This document shows positions 1 to 9,046 of a stretch of DNA of 64,000 nucleotides, one piece after another. Below the pieces are notes generated by a model. The model was not told the origin of the DNA. It was given only the letters and a program-made list of their open reading frames with translations, and searched no databases. The stretch is from NCBI GenBank assembly GCA_017644425.1, contig JAEPLN010000001.1:1364001-1428000 (forward strand). Direction: 5' to 3'. The position numbers and the translations under genes were made by a program. How positions within the stretch are numbered: the first letter of the stretch is position 1; every line of letters begins with the position of its first letter. This DNA is from Prochlorococcus marinus CUG1433. GTDB lineage: Bacteria; Cyanobacteriota; Cyanobacteriia; PCC-6307; Cyanobiaceae.

Positions 1-865
1 CTCTTTTACCAACTTCATCTAAACCGCTACCTTCCCAAATAATACCCCCCCAGCCAAGTTCTTTTGCTGCCAACTCGATAAATTTCCTTACGCTTATTTG
101 TCTTCCTGTTGCTATTACAAAGTCTTCAGGTGACTTATGTTGAAGTATCTTCCATTGAATCTCTACATAATCTTTTGCGTGTCCCCAATCCCTTACAGCA
201 TCAATATTTCCTAGATATAAGTACTTTTCTAAACCCTGATCGATTTGAGTTAAACCCCTAGTGATTTTTCTAGTTACAAAAGTTTCCCCCCTTCTTGGGC
301 TTTCATGATTAAAAAGAATTCCATTGCATGCAAACATGCCATAAGCTTCTCTGTAGTTAATAGTAATCCAATAAGAATAAAGCTTTGCAACGGCATAAGG
401 ACTTCTAGGATAGAAAGGTGTATTTTCAGTTTGGGGAGTTTCCTGAACTAACCCATATAATTCTGAGGTGCTAGCTTGATAAAATTTTGCCTTATCAATC
501 ATTTTTAAATTTCTTATTGCTTCTAATATTCTTAAAGTTCCAAGTGCATCACTATTAGCCGTATATTCTGGAGTCTCAAAACTAACCGCTACATGACTTT
601 GAGCTCCTAAATTATATATCTCATCAGGCTTTACTTCTTGAATGATGTTTATAAGATTTAAGCTATCAGTAAGATCTCCATAATGCAGAAAAAAATTCGG
701 GTCCTCAGAATGGGGATCTTGATATAAATGGTCAATTCGTTCAGTATTAAATGAACTTGCTCTTCTTTTTATTCCATGAACTTCATAATTTTTTTTAAGA
801 AGAAATTCTGCCAGATAACTTCCATCTTGACCTGTGATCCCTGTTATTAATGCTATCTTTTTCAT
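1..865 (-). CDS. gmd: GDP-mannose 4,6-dehydratase, partial (3' end outside window)
   Basis: Converts GDP-D-mannose to GDP-4-keto-6-deoxy-D-mannose, the precursor of GDP-fucose, GDP-rhamnose or GDP-perosamine. I read 288 codons from an ATG at 865-863 running off the left edge. The N-terminus has the NAD(P)-binding GITGQDG (residues 9-15), followed by the family-typical [13 protein letters not shown] and YAVAK (catalytic Tyr/Lys) and the [16 protein letters not shown] stretch that is diagnostic of Gmd. The full family length is about 340-370 residues, so roughly the last fifth is missing. It is divergent from the aldolase gene that begins at 1126. The partner that would finish the sugar (fcl, rmd or per) is not in this window and may lie to the left. 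Identification is very secure. Confidence 0.96.
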   Translation of the reverse strand, partial: MKKIALITGITGQDGSYLAEFLLKKNYEVHGIKRRASSFNTERIDHLYQDPHSEDPNFFLHYGDLTDSLNLINIIQEVKPDEIYNLGAQSHVAVSFETPEYTANSDALGTLRILEAIRNLKMIDKAKFYQASTSELYGLVQETPQTENTPFYPRSPYAVAKLYSYWITINYREAYGMFACNGILFNHESPRRGETFVTRKITRGLTQIDQGLEKYLYLGNIDAVRDWGHAKDYVEIQWKILQHKSPEDFVIATGRQISVRKFIELAAKELGWGGIIWEGSGLDEVGKR

Positions 866-1125
866 GAAAAAAACTTAAATAAACAAATTAAAAGGTTTAA
901 AATATAATCTACATTTATGAATAGTAATCATGTCCACAATTTCAATCTCATTCATTCATATACATATTACTGTAAATAATGAAAAATTTATTAAGGGATA
1001 ATTCATTAGAAAATTTTACAAATAACTTTATTAAATTTTCTTTATGTTCATAATTAAATATAATTAACAAATATTCAACAGTATATCCACAATAAAAAGT
1101 CACTTATTTAAAAAATAATAATATT

Positions 1126-2682
1126 ATGAAAATTATTGATTGTACTTTAAGGGATGGTGGCTATCATACAAAATGGAATTTTGATAAAGATTTTTTAGAT
1201 TCCTATTTTAATCTTTTAAAATTAAATCCATATTTAGAATCAGAAATTGGATATAAAAGGCATTCTTTGTCAGTAGATGATTCAAGTTTGGGTAAATTGG
1301 CATTCTGCAATTCAAGTTTTTTAAATTATTTAGAGAAATTTAATTTGAAAAATAAATTGTGGATAATGATAGATGTTAAAGAATTAAAGGAATTAGGTTT
1401 AAGTTCATCAGACTATCTTGATAATTTATCAATCTTCAAAGACTCTTTGATGCCTCTCAAGTCTATTAGGCTAGCGGTAAGTTTAGAAAATTTGACTTAC
1501 GCCATTTCTCTATCTAAAGAATTAATAAAAAGAAATTACGAAGTTGCTATCAACATAATGAATATTTTTAACAGAGATATTAATGATATAAAATTGGGCT
1601 TAAAGCAAATTCAGAATTTATCAATATCAAGAATCTATTTTGCTGATTCAGAGGGAATTGGAACCCCTTTTAAACTTACAAATTTAATAACAAATATTCA
1701 ACCTCTTCTGAATGAAGAAATTGATTTGGGATTTCATGCTCATAATAACAATGGCATGGCAATTGCTTGGTGTTTAGAGCCCATAGCGAAAAATATATCA
1801 GCCTGTGATGGTTCATTTCTTGGATTTGGAAGGGGAGCGGGCAATGCATCCACAGAATCTTTAATTGCTTTTTTTAAAGAATTAACCCCTTTACAATGTT
1901 CTCGCATTATGGACTTTATAGAAAAATTTATAAAGCCTCTTCAAAATAAATATAATTGGGGCTCAAAACTTGAAACTATAATAGGTTCAAAATTTAAATT
2001 AAACCAAACACAACTTATTAATTTCTTAGAACCTCAACAATTTACTAATCTTGAAAAAGTATCTGCTATCTATAAATATGATTCTTTTAGAAATAAAATC
2101 ATTAAAGAAGAAAAATCTTTTTTATCAGTTAAAAACAATATTGAAAATCAGACAGTTTTAATTATTGCTCCTGGTAAAACTATGCAAGATAGGAGTTTTT
2201 CTGATTCAGTACTTACTTATATTAGAGAATTTAAACCTGTAGTTATTGAGATAAATGTAGTTAATTGTCTTGACAATTTTGAACCAAGGATAACTTGTGT
2301 AAATTCTATTGAGAGATTATGTCAGATATTATCTAGAGAGAGGATAGAACCAAACTTCTTCCTAACATCAAAAAAAAGAATTAAATCGTTAATAATAGAA
2401 AACAAAGAGAAATCTAAAGTTGATTTTTTTGATATGAATTTATTTAACAATAGATTTGATGACGAACAATTATCTCATTCTGTTTGTGTTGCTTTAGGTT
2501 ATTCAGAAATTAAAAAAGCTAAAAATATTATTATCGCAGGTGTTGATGGAGAGGAATCTTTGGCCTCAAGATTCTCTTTGGTTCAAAGAGCTATTGATAA
2601 TATTTCTAAAAATGTACCACTCTATAGCTTCACTCCTACAAGACATACTGTTCCTTTGAAATTAATACATTCTATTATCTAA
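1126..2682 (+). CDS. DRE-TIM metallolyase (4-hydroxy-2-oxovalerate aldolase-like) with extra C-terminal domain
   Basis: The N-terminal ~300 residues are a DRE-TIM barrel: DCTLRDGG at residues 5-12 carries the Arg-Asp pair, and HAH at 204-206 supplies the metal ligands, followed by an Asn-rich loop and GFGRGAGN. Family members of this shape (HMG-CoA lyase, MhpE/BphI) make or break C-C bonds next to a pyruvate enolate. In polysaccharide loci such a protein plausibly condenses pyruvate with an aldose to form an ulosonic acid; this is inference. Residues ~340-518 are an additional domain beginning VLIIAPGKT that I do not recognise with certainty. The stop overlaps the ATG of the KdsB-like gene by one base (TAATG), so the two are translationally coupled. 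Class call is good; the substrate is unknown. Confidence 0.8.
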   Translation: MKIIDCTLRDGGYHTKWNFDKDFLDSYFNLLKLNPYLESEIGYKRHSLSVDDSSLGKLAFCNSSFLNYLEKFNLKNKLWIMIDVKELKELGLSSSDYLDNLSIFKDSLMPLKSIRLAVSLENLTYAISLSKELIKRNYEVAINIMNIFNRDINDIKLGLKQIQNLSISRIYFADSEGIGTPFKLTNLITNIQPLLNEEIDLGFHAHNNNGMAIAWCLEPIAKNISACDGSFLGFGRGAGNASTESLIAFFKELTPLQCSRIMDFIEKFIKPLQNKYNWGSKLETIIGSKFKLNQTQLINFLEPQQFTNLEKVSAIYKYDSFRNKIIKEEKSFLSVKNNIENQTVLIIAPGKTMQDRSFSDSVLTYIREFKPVVIEINVVNCLDNFEPRITCVNSIERLCQILSRERIEPNFFLTSKKRIKSLIIENKEKSKVDFFDMNLFNNRFDDEQLSHSVCVALGYSEIKKAKNIIIAGVDGEESLASRFSLVQRAIDNISKNVPLYSFTPTRHTVPLKLIHSII

Positions 2683-3416
2683 TGACTAAGATTATTATTC
2701 CTGCAAGAATAAAATCAACGCGTTTGCCAGAAAAGGTATTGAGAGATGTAGAGGGACTGCCTCTTTTTGTGGAGACAGCAAACAAAGCTATTGAAATAAT
2801 TGGAAGAAAGTCTGTTATTGTTGCAACTGATTCAATAAAAGTTTTAGAAGCTTCTAAAAGATTTAACATTTCATGTGAAATGACTTCAGACAAATGTTTA
2901 ACTGGATCTGATAGGGTTGTTTCTTTAGCGAAAGAAAAAGGTTTTAAAAAAGTTATTAATCTACAGGCCGACGAGCCATTATTTCCATTAAGTTCTATAA
3001 AAGAAATGATCAATTATGTTGAAAATAATTATGTAAAAGGAGTTTTAGCTGGATATGAATTTACTAATGATAATGAGAAATATATGTCATTAAAAGTTCC
3101 TAAAATGATTATTTCTTCTGAAAAGAATTTAATATATACCTCTAGGCATCCACTACCTGCTTCAAAAAAATCAAATTCTTCAAAATTTGGAAATATTCAA
3201 GTTTGTATATATGCTTATAACATCGACAATGTTTTCTGCTATCACGAAAAAAGAAAAAAGGGTTTTTTAGAACAGTCAGAGGATTTAGAACTTCTCGCAT
3301 GTATAGAAAATAATGTAGAAGTTAAGTGTATCGAATTAGAAAATTCTCCTTTTTCAATAGATACCGAAGAAGATTATAGTAATTTAAAAAATTATTATAA
3401 AAAGAAAAATTTTTAA
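2682..3416 (+). CDS. kdsB: 3-deoxy-manno-octulosonate cytidylyltransferase family protein (KdsB-like)
   Basis: Transfers CMP from CTP to a 3-deoxy-2-ulosonic acid, giving the activated donor. The N-terminus IPARIKSTRLPEK (residues 6-18) is the nucleotide-binding signature of KdsB, and QADEP (95-99) contains the metal-binding Asp; TSDKCLTGSDR corresponds to the family's TS..H.SGTDR. Length 244 aa matches KdsB (about 245-250). It sits directly behind the aldolase with a one-base overlap, which suggests the aldolase makes its substrate. Because no kdsA, kdsC or lipid A genes are nearby, the true substrate may be a Kdo-like surface sugar rather than Kdo of LPS core. Family assignment strong, specificity uncertain. 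Confidence 0.85.
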   Translation: MTKIIIPARIKSTRLPEKVLRDVEGLPLFVETANKAIEIIGRKSVIVATDSIKVLEASKRFNISCEMTSDKCLTGSDRVVSLAKEKGFKKVINLQADEPLFPLSSIKEMINYVENNYVKGVLAGYEFTNDNEKYMSLKVPKMIISSEKNLIYTSRHPLPASKKSNSSKFGNIQVCIYAYNIDNVFCYHEKRKKGFLEQSEDLELLACIENNVEVKCIELENSPFSIDTEEDYSNLKNYYKKKNF

Positions 3417-3474
3417 TTTTTCTAAAAGTTATTCTAAATTTATTAAATTACAGAATTCGTAGTAATTTGATAAT

Positions 3475-4632
3475 TTACTTTTTAGATATTGAATTTATTA
3501 TTTTTTTGAAAGTTCTTGAAGAACATTCTTCCCAAGTAAATTTTCTTGATTTTTTTGAAGCTTCTAAAACAACCATATTCCTCCTCTCCACTGAATAAAT
3601 ACAATTTAAAATAGAGTTATAAATATCATTAACATCCGTTTCATTAAAATAGATAGCTCCTTTACCCAAAATTTCTTGATAAACTGTTGAACTAGATGCT
3701 AGTACAGGCTGGCCACTTAATATTGATTCGACGCCTGCCATTCCAAAACTTTCACAACTAGATGCATTTATTATTAAATTACTATTTTTATAGACATTGG
3801 GTAACAATTCATGGCTTATTTCAGGGATGTAAGAAAACCAAGATCTGACATCTTTATTTTGAGAAATTTGATAAAGTAGATTTTTTGCAAATTTTGAATT
3901 AGAGGAACCAATAAACTGTAGATGTAATGGTAAATTTTTTTTGTCAATAATCTCTTTAACGGCTTTAAAGACATTTAAGTGATTTTTGTAGACATCTATA
4001 ATTGATATATAGCTGATAATAAAAGGTTTATTTTGTGAGAAATGTTTGATACTTTTTTGAGGAGAGGGTGTGAAGCAGAAATTTTGATCTACTCCATGAT
4101 AAATAGTAGATAATGGTACTTTTGAATTAAAAAAAAACGAACTTGATATTACGTTTAAAGAGAATTTAGACGGAAAAATGATTGAGCAGGCAAAATGACT
4201 AGAAATTATTTGAAATATTCTTATTAAAATTAGGCGGAAAAAAGTTATTGAAAATTTGTATTTTTTTAAGTTAAACCATTGGAAGGGTATTAAATTCTGA
4301 AAAAAAAGAATTATTGGTAAAGGACTAAATAAACAAATTCCAGAGGGAACATAAAAAGCATGACATTGTTTTAGAAAATTATTCTTTGGTAATAAGAATA
4401 ATTGCCAAAAGAACCTAAGAAAAATGTTTTTAAAAATTTTTGGTAATTCGTGATGAACAATATAATTAGATTTTGGAAATCTTTCAAGGGACTCAGAAAA
4501 GCCCCAGATATTTATTTTATAAACATATTTATTCGGTAATTTTTGAGAAGACAAGATACCTTTTAAATGTAATAACCCTCCCTCTGAATGAATATTTGAA
4601 GCATCTATTGCTAAATTAATAGGCTTTCTCAT
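3475..4632 (-). CDS. Glycosyltransferase family 4 (GT-B, RfaG-like)
   Basis: A retaining GT-B glycosyltransferase that would add one sugar to the lipid-linked repeat at the cytoplasmic face of the membrane. The C-terminal nucleotide-sugar-binding half shows CESFGMAGVESILSGQPVLA at roughly residues 285-305, the E-x7-E motif of GT4 enzymes, after a YISIIDVYKNH segment equivalent to the family's 'G...KN' start of the second Rossmann domain. Length (385 aa) is typical. The N-terminal half is unusually rich in Phe/Ile, as in membrane-associated transferases. It lies six bases downstream of pseB on the same strand, so it is probably co-transcribed with it. Donor and acceptor cannot be told from sequence. 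Confidence 0.88.
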   Translation of the reverse strand: MRKPINLAIDASNIHSEGGLLHLKGILSSQKLPNKYVYKINIWGFSESLERFPKSNYIVHHELPKIFKNIFLRFFWQLFLLPKNNFLKQCHAFYVPSGICLFSPLPIILFFQNLIPFQWFNLKKYKFSITFFRLILIRIFQIISSHFACSIIFPSKFSLNVISSSFFFNSKVPLSTIYHGVDQNFCFTPSPQKSIKHFSQNKPFIISYISIIDVYKNHLNVFKAVKEIIDKKNLPLHLQFIGSSNSKFAKNLLYQISQNKDVRSWFSYIPEISHELLPNVYKNSNLIINASSCESFGMAGVESILSGQPVLASSSTVYQEILGKGAIYFNETDVNDIYNSILNCIYSVERRNMVVLEASKKSRKFTWEECSSRTFKKIINSISKK

Positions 4633-4638
4633 TTATGT

Positions 4639-5643
4639 TTAATTTCTTTCTTTTTTAAATTCATCAATTAGTATTTTTAATTCATCTTTAGATAAAAAAT
4701 TTTCATTTGTATCTGATGAATAGGCATTTACTCTTTTAGATATAAAAATTTCCTCACTATTATTATTTATCCATTTGGATTTATATTGCTCTCTTGGAAT
4801 TCCATTAGATATTACATACGTATTTGATGTTTCGAGAAGCTCATAACAATCTTGAGAATGAAATAATTCTTCATGATCTTTTTCTCCTGGTCGTCTACCA
4901 ATTATTTCTATATTTATATTCTCATCTATTGCTTCTGCTAATGTATTGAGCTTATAACTAGGCATTTTAGGTATGAATATTTCTCCACCTAATGATTTGA
5001 GCATAGAATATTTAACAAAATTAATTGCCTGTTTTAGAGTTATATTGAATCGGGACATATTGGGATCTGTTAATTTTAGGGCACCATTATTTAGTTGTTT
5101 CAGAAATACTGGAATTACTGATCCTCTAGAACCCATTACATTTCCATATCTCACTACACTACATTTTAATTTGTGACCTGAATATCTATTCGCAGCTATA
5201 AATAGTTTATCTGAACATAGTTTAGTTGCACCATATAAATTTATAGGTGATGAGGCTTTATCAGTACTTAAAGAGATTATATTTTTAACTCCACAATCTG
5301 ATGCTGCCTCTATTACATTCTGGGAACCATGTATGTTTGTATTTATGAATTCTGTCGGGTTGTATTCAGCTGCAGGAACTTGTTTTAAAGCAGCTGCGTG
5401 TATTATTGTATGGACTCCTTCGAAAGCTCTTCTTAATCTCTTGTAATCCCTTATGTCTCCAAGAAAATATCTAAGTTTTTTGAATCTTTCTTGAGGAAAT
5501 TTTTCTTGCATTTCCCATTGCTTTAACTCGTCTCTAGAAAAAACAATTATTTTATCCCATTCATTTTCTTCTGAAATCAGACTTGAAATAAACTTTCTTC
5601 CAAAACTACCTGTACCTCCTGTAATGAGAATTGATTTGGTCAT
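4639..5643 (-). CDS. pseB: UDP-N-acetylglucosamine 4,6-dehydratase (inverting), PseB/FlaA1 type
   Basis: Catalyses the first step of the pseudaminic acid pathway, UDP-GlcNAc to UDP-2-acetamido-2,6-dideoxy-L-arabino-4-hexulose. The extended SDR fold is clear: TGGTGSFG at 8-15, STDKA with D128/K129 and the short YGATK with Y137/K141, the Asp-Lys-Tyr set known from inverting dehydratases. The ALKQVPAAEYNP segment and the C-terminal GRRPGEKDHEEL are strongly characteristic. Length 334 aa is normal. The next enzymes of the pathway (PseC, PseI) are about 45 kb away at 49.9-56.0 kb, an unusual split. A 42-codon ORF ends 12 bases upstream on the same strand and a GT4 follows. FlaA1-like functions for other L-sugars (e.g. 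L-FucNAc via CapE-like enzymes) are the main alternative. Confidence 0.93.
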   Translation of the reverse strand: MTKSILITGGTGSFGRKFISSLISEENEWDKIIVFSRDELKQWEMQEKFPQERFKKLRYFLGDIRDYKRLRRAFEGVHTIIHAAALKQVPAAEYNPTEFINTNIHGSQNVIEAASDCGVKNIISLSTDKASSPINLYGATKLCSDKLFIAANRYSGHKLKCSVVRYGNVMGSRGSVIPVFLKQLNNGALKLTDPNMSRFNITLKQAINFVKYSMLKSLGGEIFIPKMPSYKLNTLAEAIDENINIEIIGRRPGEKDHEELFHSQDCYELLETSNTYVISNGIPREQYKSKWINNNSEEIFISKRVNAYSSDTNENFLSKDELKILIDEFKKERN

Positions 5644-5655
5644 TTTTAAATTAAT

Positions 5656-5784
5656 TTAATTTTGTAAAGAAAAGAAATCCCTTTCTAAATTAAATTCCCA
5701 TTCTTCATCTATACCAAAAGCTTCAATATTTTCAAGCTGAAAAGATTTACAATTTTCATAAATCATATTCTTTCTTTTTTTCAT
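5656..5784 (-). CDS. Small ORF (42 aa) directly upstream of pseB, function unknown
   Basis: ATG at 5784-5782 follows an AAGGA sequence nine bases upstream, a better ribosome site than most genes here have. It reads 42 codons starting MKKRKNMIYEN and ending RDFFSLQN, and stops 12 bases before the pseB ATG. The product is hydrophilic, with no membrane segment or known motif. It could be a genuine short protein, a translated leader for pseB, or the tail of a decayed gene. It is the only coding potential I see in the 338-base interval between pseB and the HAD gene. Confidence 0.4.
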   Translation of the reverse strand: MKKRKNMIYENCKSFQLENIEAFGIDEEWEFNLERDFFSLQN

Positions 5785-5981
5785 TTCTTTATCCTTTTGT
5801 ATTAAAACTGGAAACATTTAACATTCGTATTCCTTTTTTAGTGATTCCAATAATTACTGCAATCAGAAACAAATTTTCTAAGAATGCATTTTTGTTCTTG
5901 AATTTAATATTAAATCATAAACCTTGAATATTTATATTATGTAAAAATTTTTGCGTTAGTATAAAAAAAATTTATTTTTTT

Positions 5982-6620
5982 ATGGAATCTAAATTACATA
6001 TTTTTGATTGTGATGGGGTATTGATATTGTCAAATAGACTTAAAACTGAATCTTTTAATGAAATTGCTTCTAAATTTGTACCGAAAAAGCTTGTTAATAA
6101 ATTTATTGATTTTCACAAAGCAAATGGCGGGGTTTCAAGATGGGAAAAATTTTCTTATTTAAGAAATATTGCCTTAGATTATCAACTACCCAGTGTTGAT
6201 GATTTATGTGATCAATTCGCATCATTAGTAGATTCAAAATTCAATAAAATTTCTCCAGTTCCGGGCGCATTAGATTATATTGAACAACTTGTTAAAGAAA
6301 GTGCAATCATTTATGTTGTATCAGGTGGAGAACAATCTCAAGTTAGGCGAATTCTTATGAATCTTAAATTCAATATAGATCCTGAGAGGATTTTTGGTTC
6401 CCCAATTAGTAAAGATATTCATTTTGGAAATATTAGAAATATGCATAAATTTTTAGATACTATGACTTATGGCGACTCATTACTTGATGCAAAATGTGCA
6501 GAATCTATAAATTCCAAATTTACTTTTGTATCACAAGATAGTGAGACCACAAAAAAGGATATTAAAGACAATTTGCTAATAAACTTCTTAAGTATTAAAA
6601 ATTTTAATTGTTTAAATTAA
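5982..6620 (+). CDS. HAD-superfamily phosphatase
   Basis: A small-molecule phosphatase of the haloacid dehalogenase superfamily (beta-phosphoglucomutase/phosphoglycolate phosphatase-like). Motif I FDCDGV has the nucleophile D9 and acid/base D11; motif II is in VVSGGEQ (about residues 113-119); motif III/IV is YGDSLLDAK with D165 and D169. A helical cap occupies roughly residues 20-95. It starts a plus-strand operon and is followed after three bases by a GT-like gene. In this setting it probably dephosphorylates a sugar phosphate; a KdsC-like role in making the substrate of the KdsB-like enzyme is attractive but unproven. The first 15 bases of the gene are identical to a short decoy start at 57818. 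Confidence 0.8.
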   Translation: MESKLHIFDCDGVLILSNRLKTESFNEIASKFVPKKLVNKFIDFHKANGGVSRWEKFSYLRNIALDYQLPSVDDLCDQFASLVDSKFNKISPVPGALDYIEQLVKESAIIYVVSGGEQSQVRRILMNLKFNIDPERIFGSPISKDIHFGNIRNMHKFLDTMTYGDSLLDAKCAESINSKFTFVSQDSETTKKDIKDNLLINFLSIKNFNCLN

Positions 6621-6623
6621 TCT

Positions 6624-7976
6624 ATGAAACAGTTAAATCCAGATATTTTTTTATGGGCATCTCCACTATTCTGTAAAGATCCAGAGAAATCTTCATATGA
6701 GTATTCTTTGTTAAACCCTTTAATTCAAAAAAGAAAAATAATTTATTCTTTTATTTTTTTTACTAGGTCTTTTTATAGTGGTTTAAAAAAAATAAGTAAA
6801 AGAAAAATTTTTAAATGTAATTTTTTTAATAGTGGTCCTAGAAAAAATATTGTTTATTTGCCGGGGTCTTTTATTAATAATAAAGAAAAAAATTGTCCAT
6901 ATTTTCCTTCAGCGACAAATGAAACTTCATTTCTCATAATAGATAATGAAAGTAAATTATCAAGAAATTTCTTAAAAATATGCTTTAAATTATTTTTATT
7001 TATATTACCTGAATTCATTAGGTTTAATAAAAAAAATAATATTTTAGATAGATTCGTAAATTGGATTTTGCTTCTTTCCTATTTTGTTTCTTTAGATGCT
7101 TTGACTCATTATTACTTTGCTCTTTATATTTATGACTTGTCAATTTCTTATCCAAAGGCTAATCATATTTGCTTGCATGAGATGCATTCATATTCAAGGA
7201 TAGTTTATGGTGTCACAAGTATTACAAGATCAAATTCTACAACCCTACAGCATGCTTTTATACATCCAACCAGACTTATGTTTGATTTGAGGAATATAAA
7301 GATTAAACCTTATCTTCCTGTAACCATATTTGTTTGGTCAGAAGAGTCAAGAAATGTTCTTTTTAAGTTTGGATGGCCGGCAGCAAAAATTAAATTTTGT
7401 GCGACAGAAAGGTTTTTAAGATATAAAGAACTTTCTATGAATTCAGATTTAAAAGAAAGTTCTTTATTCTTAAACTATTTAAAGAACCCCGAAAAAGAAG
7501 AAATTTTCCTTTTCATCCCATCTTTATTAAAAGATGATTTTAAATTGTGTATTATTTCTGCCCTAATATTGAGATCTATCTATAAAGATATAAAAATAAT
7601 GATTAAGATACATCCATCCTATAAATTATCTTTCATAGAAAGTCTAATAACTTTATATTTGTCTTTAAAATCAATAAAATATACAAAATCTAATCTTAAT
7701 GATCTGTTTAAAAAAAGACCTTTGACATTTACGTATTCTTCAACAGCAATTTTTGAAGCGGCATTAAACAAATGCCCTTCGTATTTCATCCCAACTAGTT
7801 TAAAATATAATGGTAATGAGTTAGTCTTAAGAAACATTCTTTTAAAAATTGCTGATCAATATAAAAAAGGGAAAATACTTGAACAAAGCTCAAATCCTTT
7901 GTATATTTCAGCAGAACGATCAAATTCTTTCTTTGGTCTAGATAGGAACAATTTTTTTACTATTATTGATCGATAA
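6624..7976 (+). CDS. Putative GT-B-like surface carbohydrate transferase
   Basis: 450 aa with no close family that I can name. Its C-terminal half looks like the nucleotide-binding half of polysialyltransferase/CDP-glycerol-transferase-like GT-B proteins: KIHPSYK with H330, and TYSSTAIFEA at about 370-379, where a Ser/Thr-rich loop precedes a Glu-Ala as in those families. A hydrophobic stretch at about 120-165 may associate with the membrane. The product is Lys/Asn/Ile-rich, matching the extreme AT content. Its stop codon overlaps the ATG of the radical SAM gene (ATAATGA). A glycosyl- or glycerophosphotransferase role is inferred from fold hints and neighbours only. Confidence 0.5.
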   Translation: MKQLNPDIFLWASPLFCKDPEKSSYEYSLLNPLIQKRKIIYSFIFFTRSFYSGLKKISKRKIFKCNFFNSGPRKNIVYLPGSFINNKEKNCPYFPSATNETSFLIIDNESKLSRNFLKICFKLFLFILPEFIRFNKKNNILDRFVNWILLLSYFVSLDALTHYYFALYIYDLSISYPKANHICLHEMHSYSRIVYGVTSITRSNSTTLQHAFIHPTRLMFDLRNIKIKPYLPVTIFVWSEESRNVLFKFGWPAAKIKFCATERFLRYKELSMNSDLKESSLFLNYLKNPEKEEIFLFIPSLLKDDFKLCIISALILRSIYKDIKIMIKIHPSYKLSFIESLITLYLSLKSIKYTKSNLNDLFKKRPLTFTYSSTAIFEAALNKCPSYFIPTSLKYNGNELVLRNILLKIADQYKKGKILEQSSNPLYISAERSNSFFGLDRNNFFTIIDR

Positions 7977-8764
7977 TGAAGAGGATAATAAAAAGAGCAT
8001 TAGCATTACCCTATTCACTTAGAAGGATTAAAAATAGTTTTAACGAAATTGAAGTGGAAACAATTTCATTTTGTAATAGAAAATGCAGCTATTGCCCTAA
8101 TGTTTCTCTTGATAGATTTAATTCTGAGGGATCTGTTTTAATGGATAATAATCTATTAGATGAAATATTTAACCAATTAAAAGATATAAAATTCAATGGA
8201 GTATTTTCTCCACATATGTATGGGGAACCTTTGCTAGATCCAAGAATTGTAAATATTGTTGAAAGAATAAATAATTTAGGAGCAAAATCTAAGATCGTTA
8301 CAAATGGTGATTATTTAACTATTAATCTTTTGGATCAATTATTAGAAGCTGGTTTAAAAATATTATATATATCAAAGCATTCTCCTAAATTAGGTTCTGC
8401 AGCAAGAAAAAGTATTGAATATTTAAAAAGTAAATCTAATTTAAATTTAGAGTTTCAAGTCTTGGATTTTTATACTGACTTTAATACAGATAGAAACATG
8501 GTTGGGAACAGAGGTGGGAATCTAGACATTGAAACAAAAAAAAAGCCACCAATAATGTGCCCCTATGTTCTGTATCCCGTGATTGATGTTAATGGAACAT
8601 TAGTTGTTTGTTGTCAAGATTTTAATAGCGATTATCAGCTCGGTAATATATCAGAAAGACATATCTCTGAGATATGGAATGATCCAATGAATGTTTCAAT
8701 AAGAAGGAATATTTTTTTAGGGAAGTTTGATTTGTCTATATGCAAGCAATGTCTAATGGATTGA
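7976..8764 (+). CDS. Radical SAM protein with SPASM-like C-terminus
   Basis: Contains the canonical [4Fe-4S]/S-adenosylmethionine site CNRKCSYC (C33, C37, C40), followed by the MYGEPLLDP (GEP) motif and KIVTNGD typical of the partial TIM barrel. The C-terminal part has further cysteines (MCPYVLYP, VVCCQD, ICKQC), consistent with an auxiliary SPASM/twitch cluster, and the GNISERHISEIWNDP pattern common in SPASM proteins. Radical SAM enzymes of this type in glycan loci epimerise, dehydrogenate or otherwise modify sugars or peptides; the substrate here is unknown. It lies in the HAD-to-ABC operon, one base overlapping the preceding gene and three bases before a 92-codon ORF. Confidence 0.88.
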   Translation: MKRIIKRALALPYSLRRIKNSFNEIEVETISFCNRKCSYCPNVSLDRFNSEGSVLMDNNLLDEIFNQLKDIKFNGVFSPHMYGEPLLDPRIVNIVERINNLGAKSKIVTNGDYLTINLLDQLLEAGLKILYISKHSPKLGSAARKSIEYLKSKSNLNLEFQVLDFYTDFNTDRNMVGNRGGNLDIETKKKPPIMCPYVLYPVIDVNGTLVVCCQDFNSDYQLGNISERHISEIWNDPMNVSIRRNIFLGKFDLSICKQCLMD

Positions 8765-8767
8765 TTA

Positions 8768-9046
8768 ATGGATTACAATTGTAGAAAATTTCTAATTTTT
8801 ATTAAATTTTATACAAAAATGGGACATTATCTTTTTTTTATAAGAATCCCCTTTTATTTCATTTATATTTCTTCATTCCCTACCATTAGGAAAAAGAGAT
8901 TTAATATATGTAATTATCAAATATATAAATCTTCCATAGATTATTGGCAAAGATCTGTTAAAAAACCAAATATGATTAGCTTCCCTGAATCAAAAGAAAT
9001 TAGGAAAAAACTTTTCAAAGAATTTGTAAAGAAACCTAATGAGTAA
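8768..9046 (+). CDS. Small conserved-looking hypothetical protein (92 aa)
   Basis: Lies between the radical SAM gene and the heparinase-like gene, three bases after one and overlapping the other by eight bases (ATGAGTAA), which argues that it is translated. The product has a hydrophobic N-terminal half (about residues 8-40, one membrane-like segment FLIFIKFYT...FYFIYIS) and a basic, soluble C-terminal half with WQRSVKKP. No motif is recognised. It could be an independent small protein of the module or a detached fragment of a neighbour. Confidence 0.5.
   Translation: MDYNCRKFLIFIKFYTKMGHYLFFIRIPFYFIYISSFPTIRKKRFNICNYQIYKSSIDYWQRSVKKPNMISFPESKEIRKKLFKEFVKKPNE

Noticed and set aside
2675-3013. 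Minus-strand frame of 112 codons
   Set aside because: Antisense to the KdsB-like gene, whose motifs fix the plus-strand reading.
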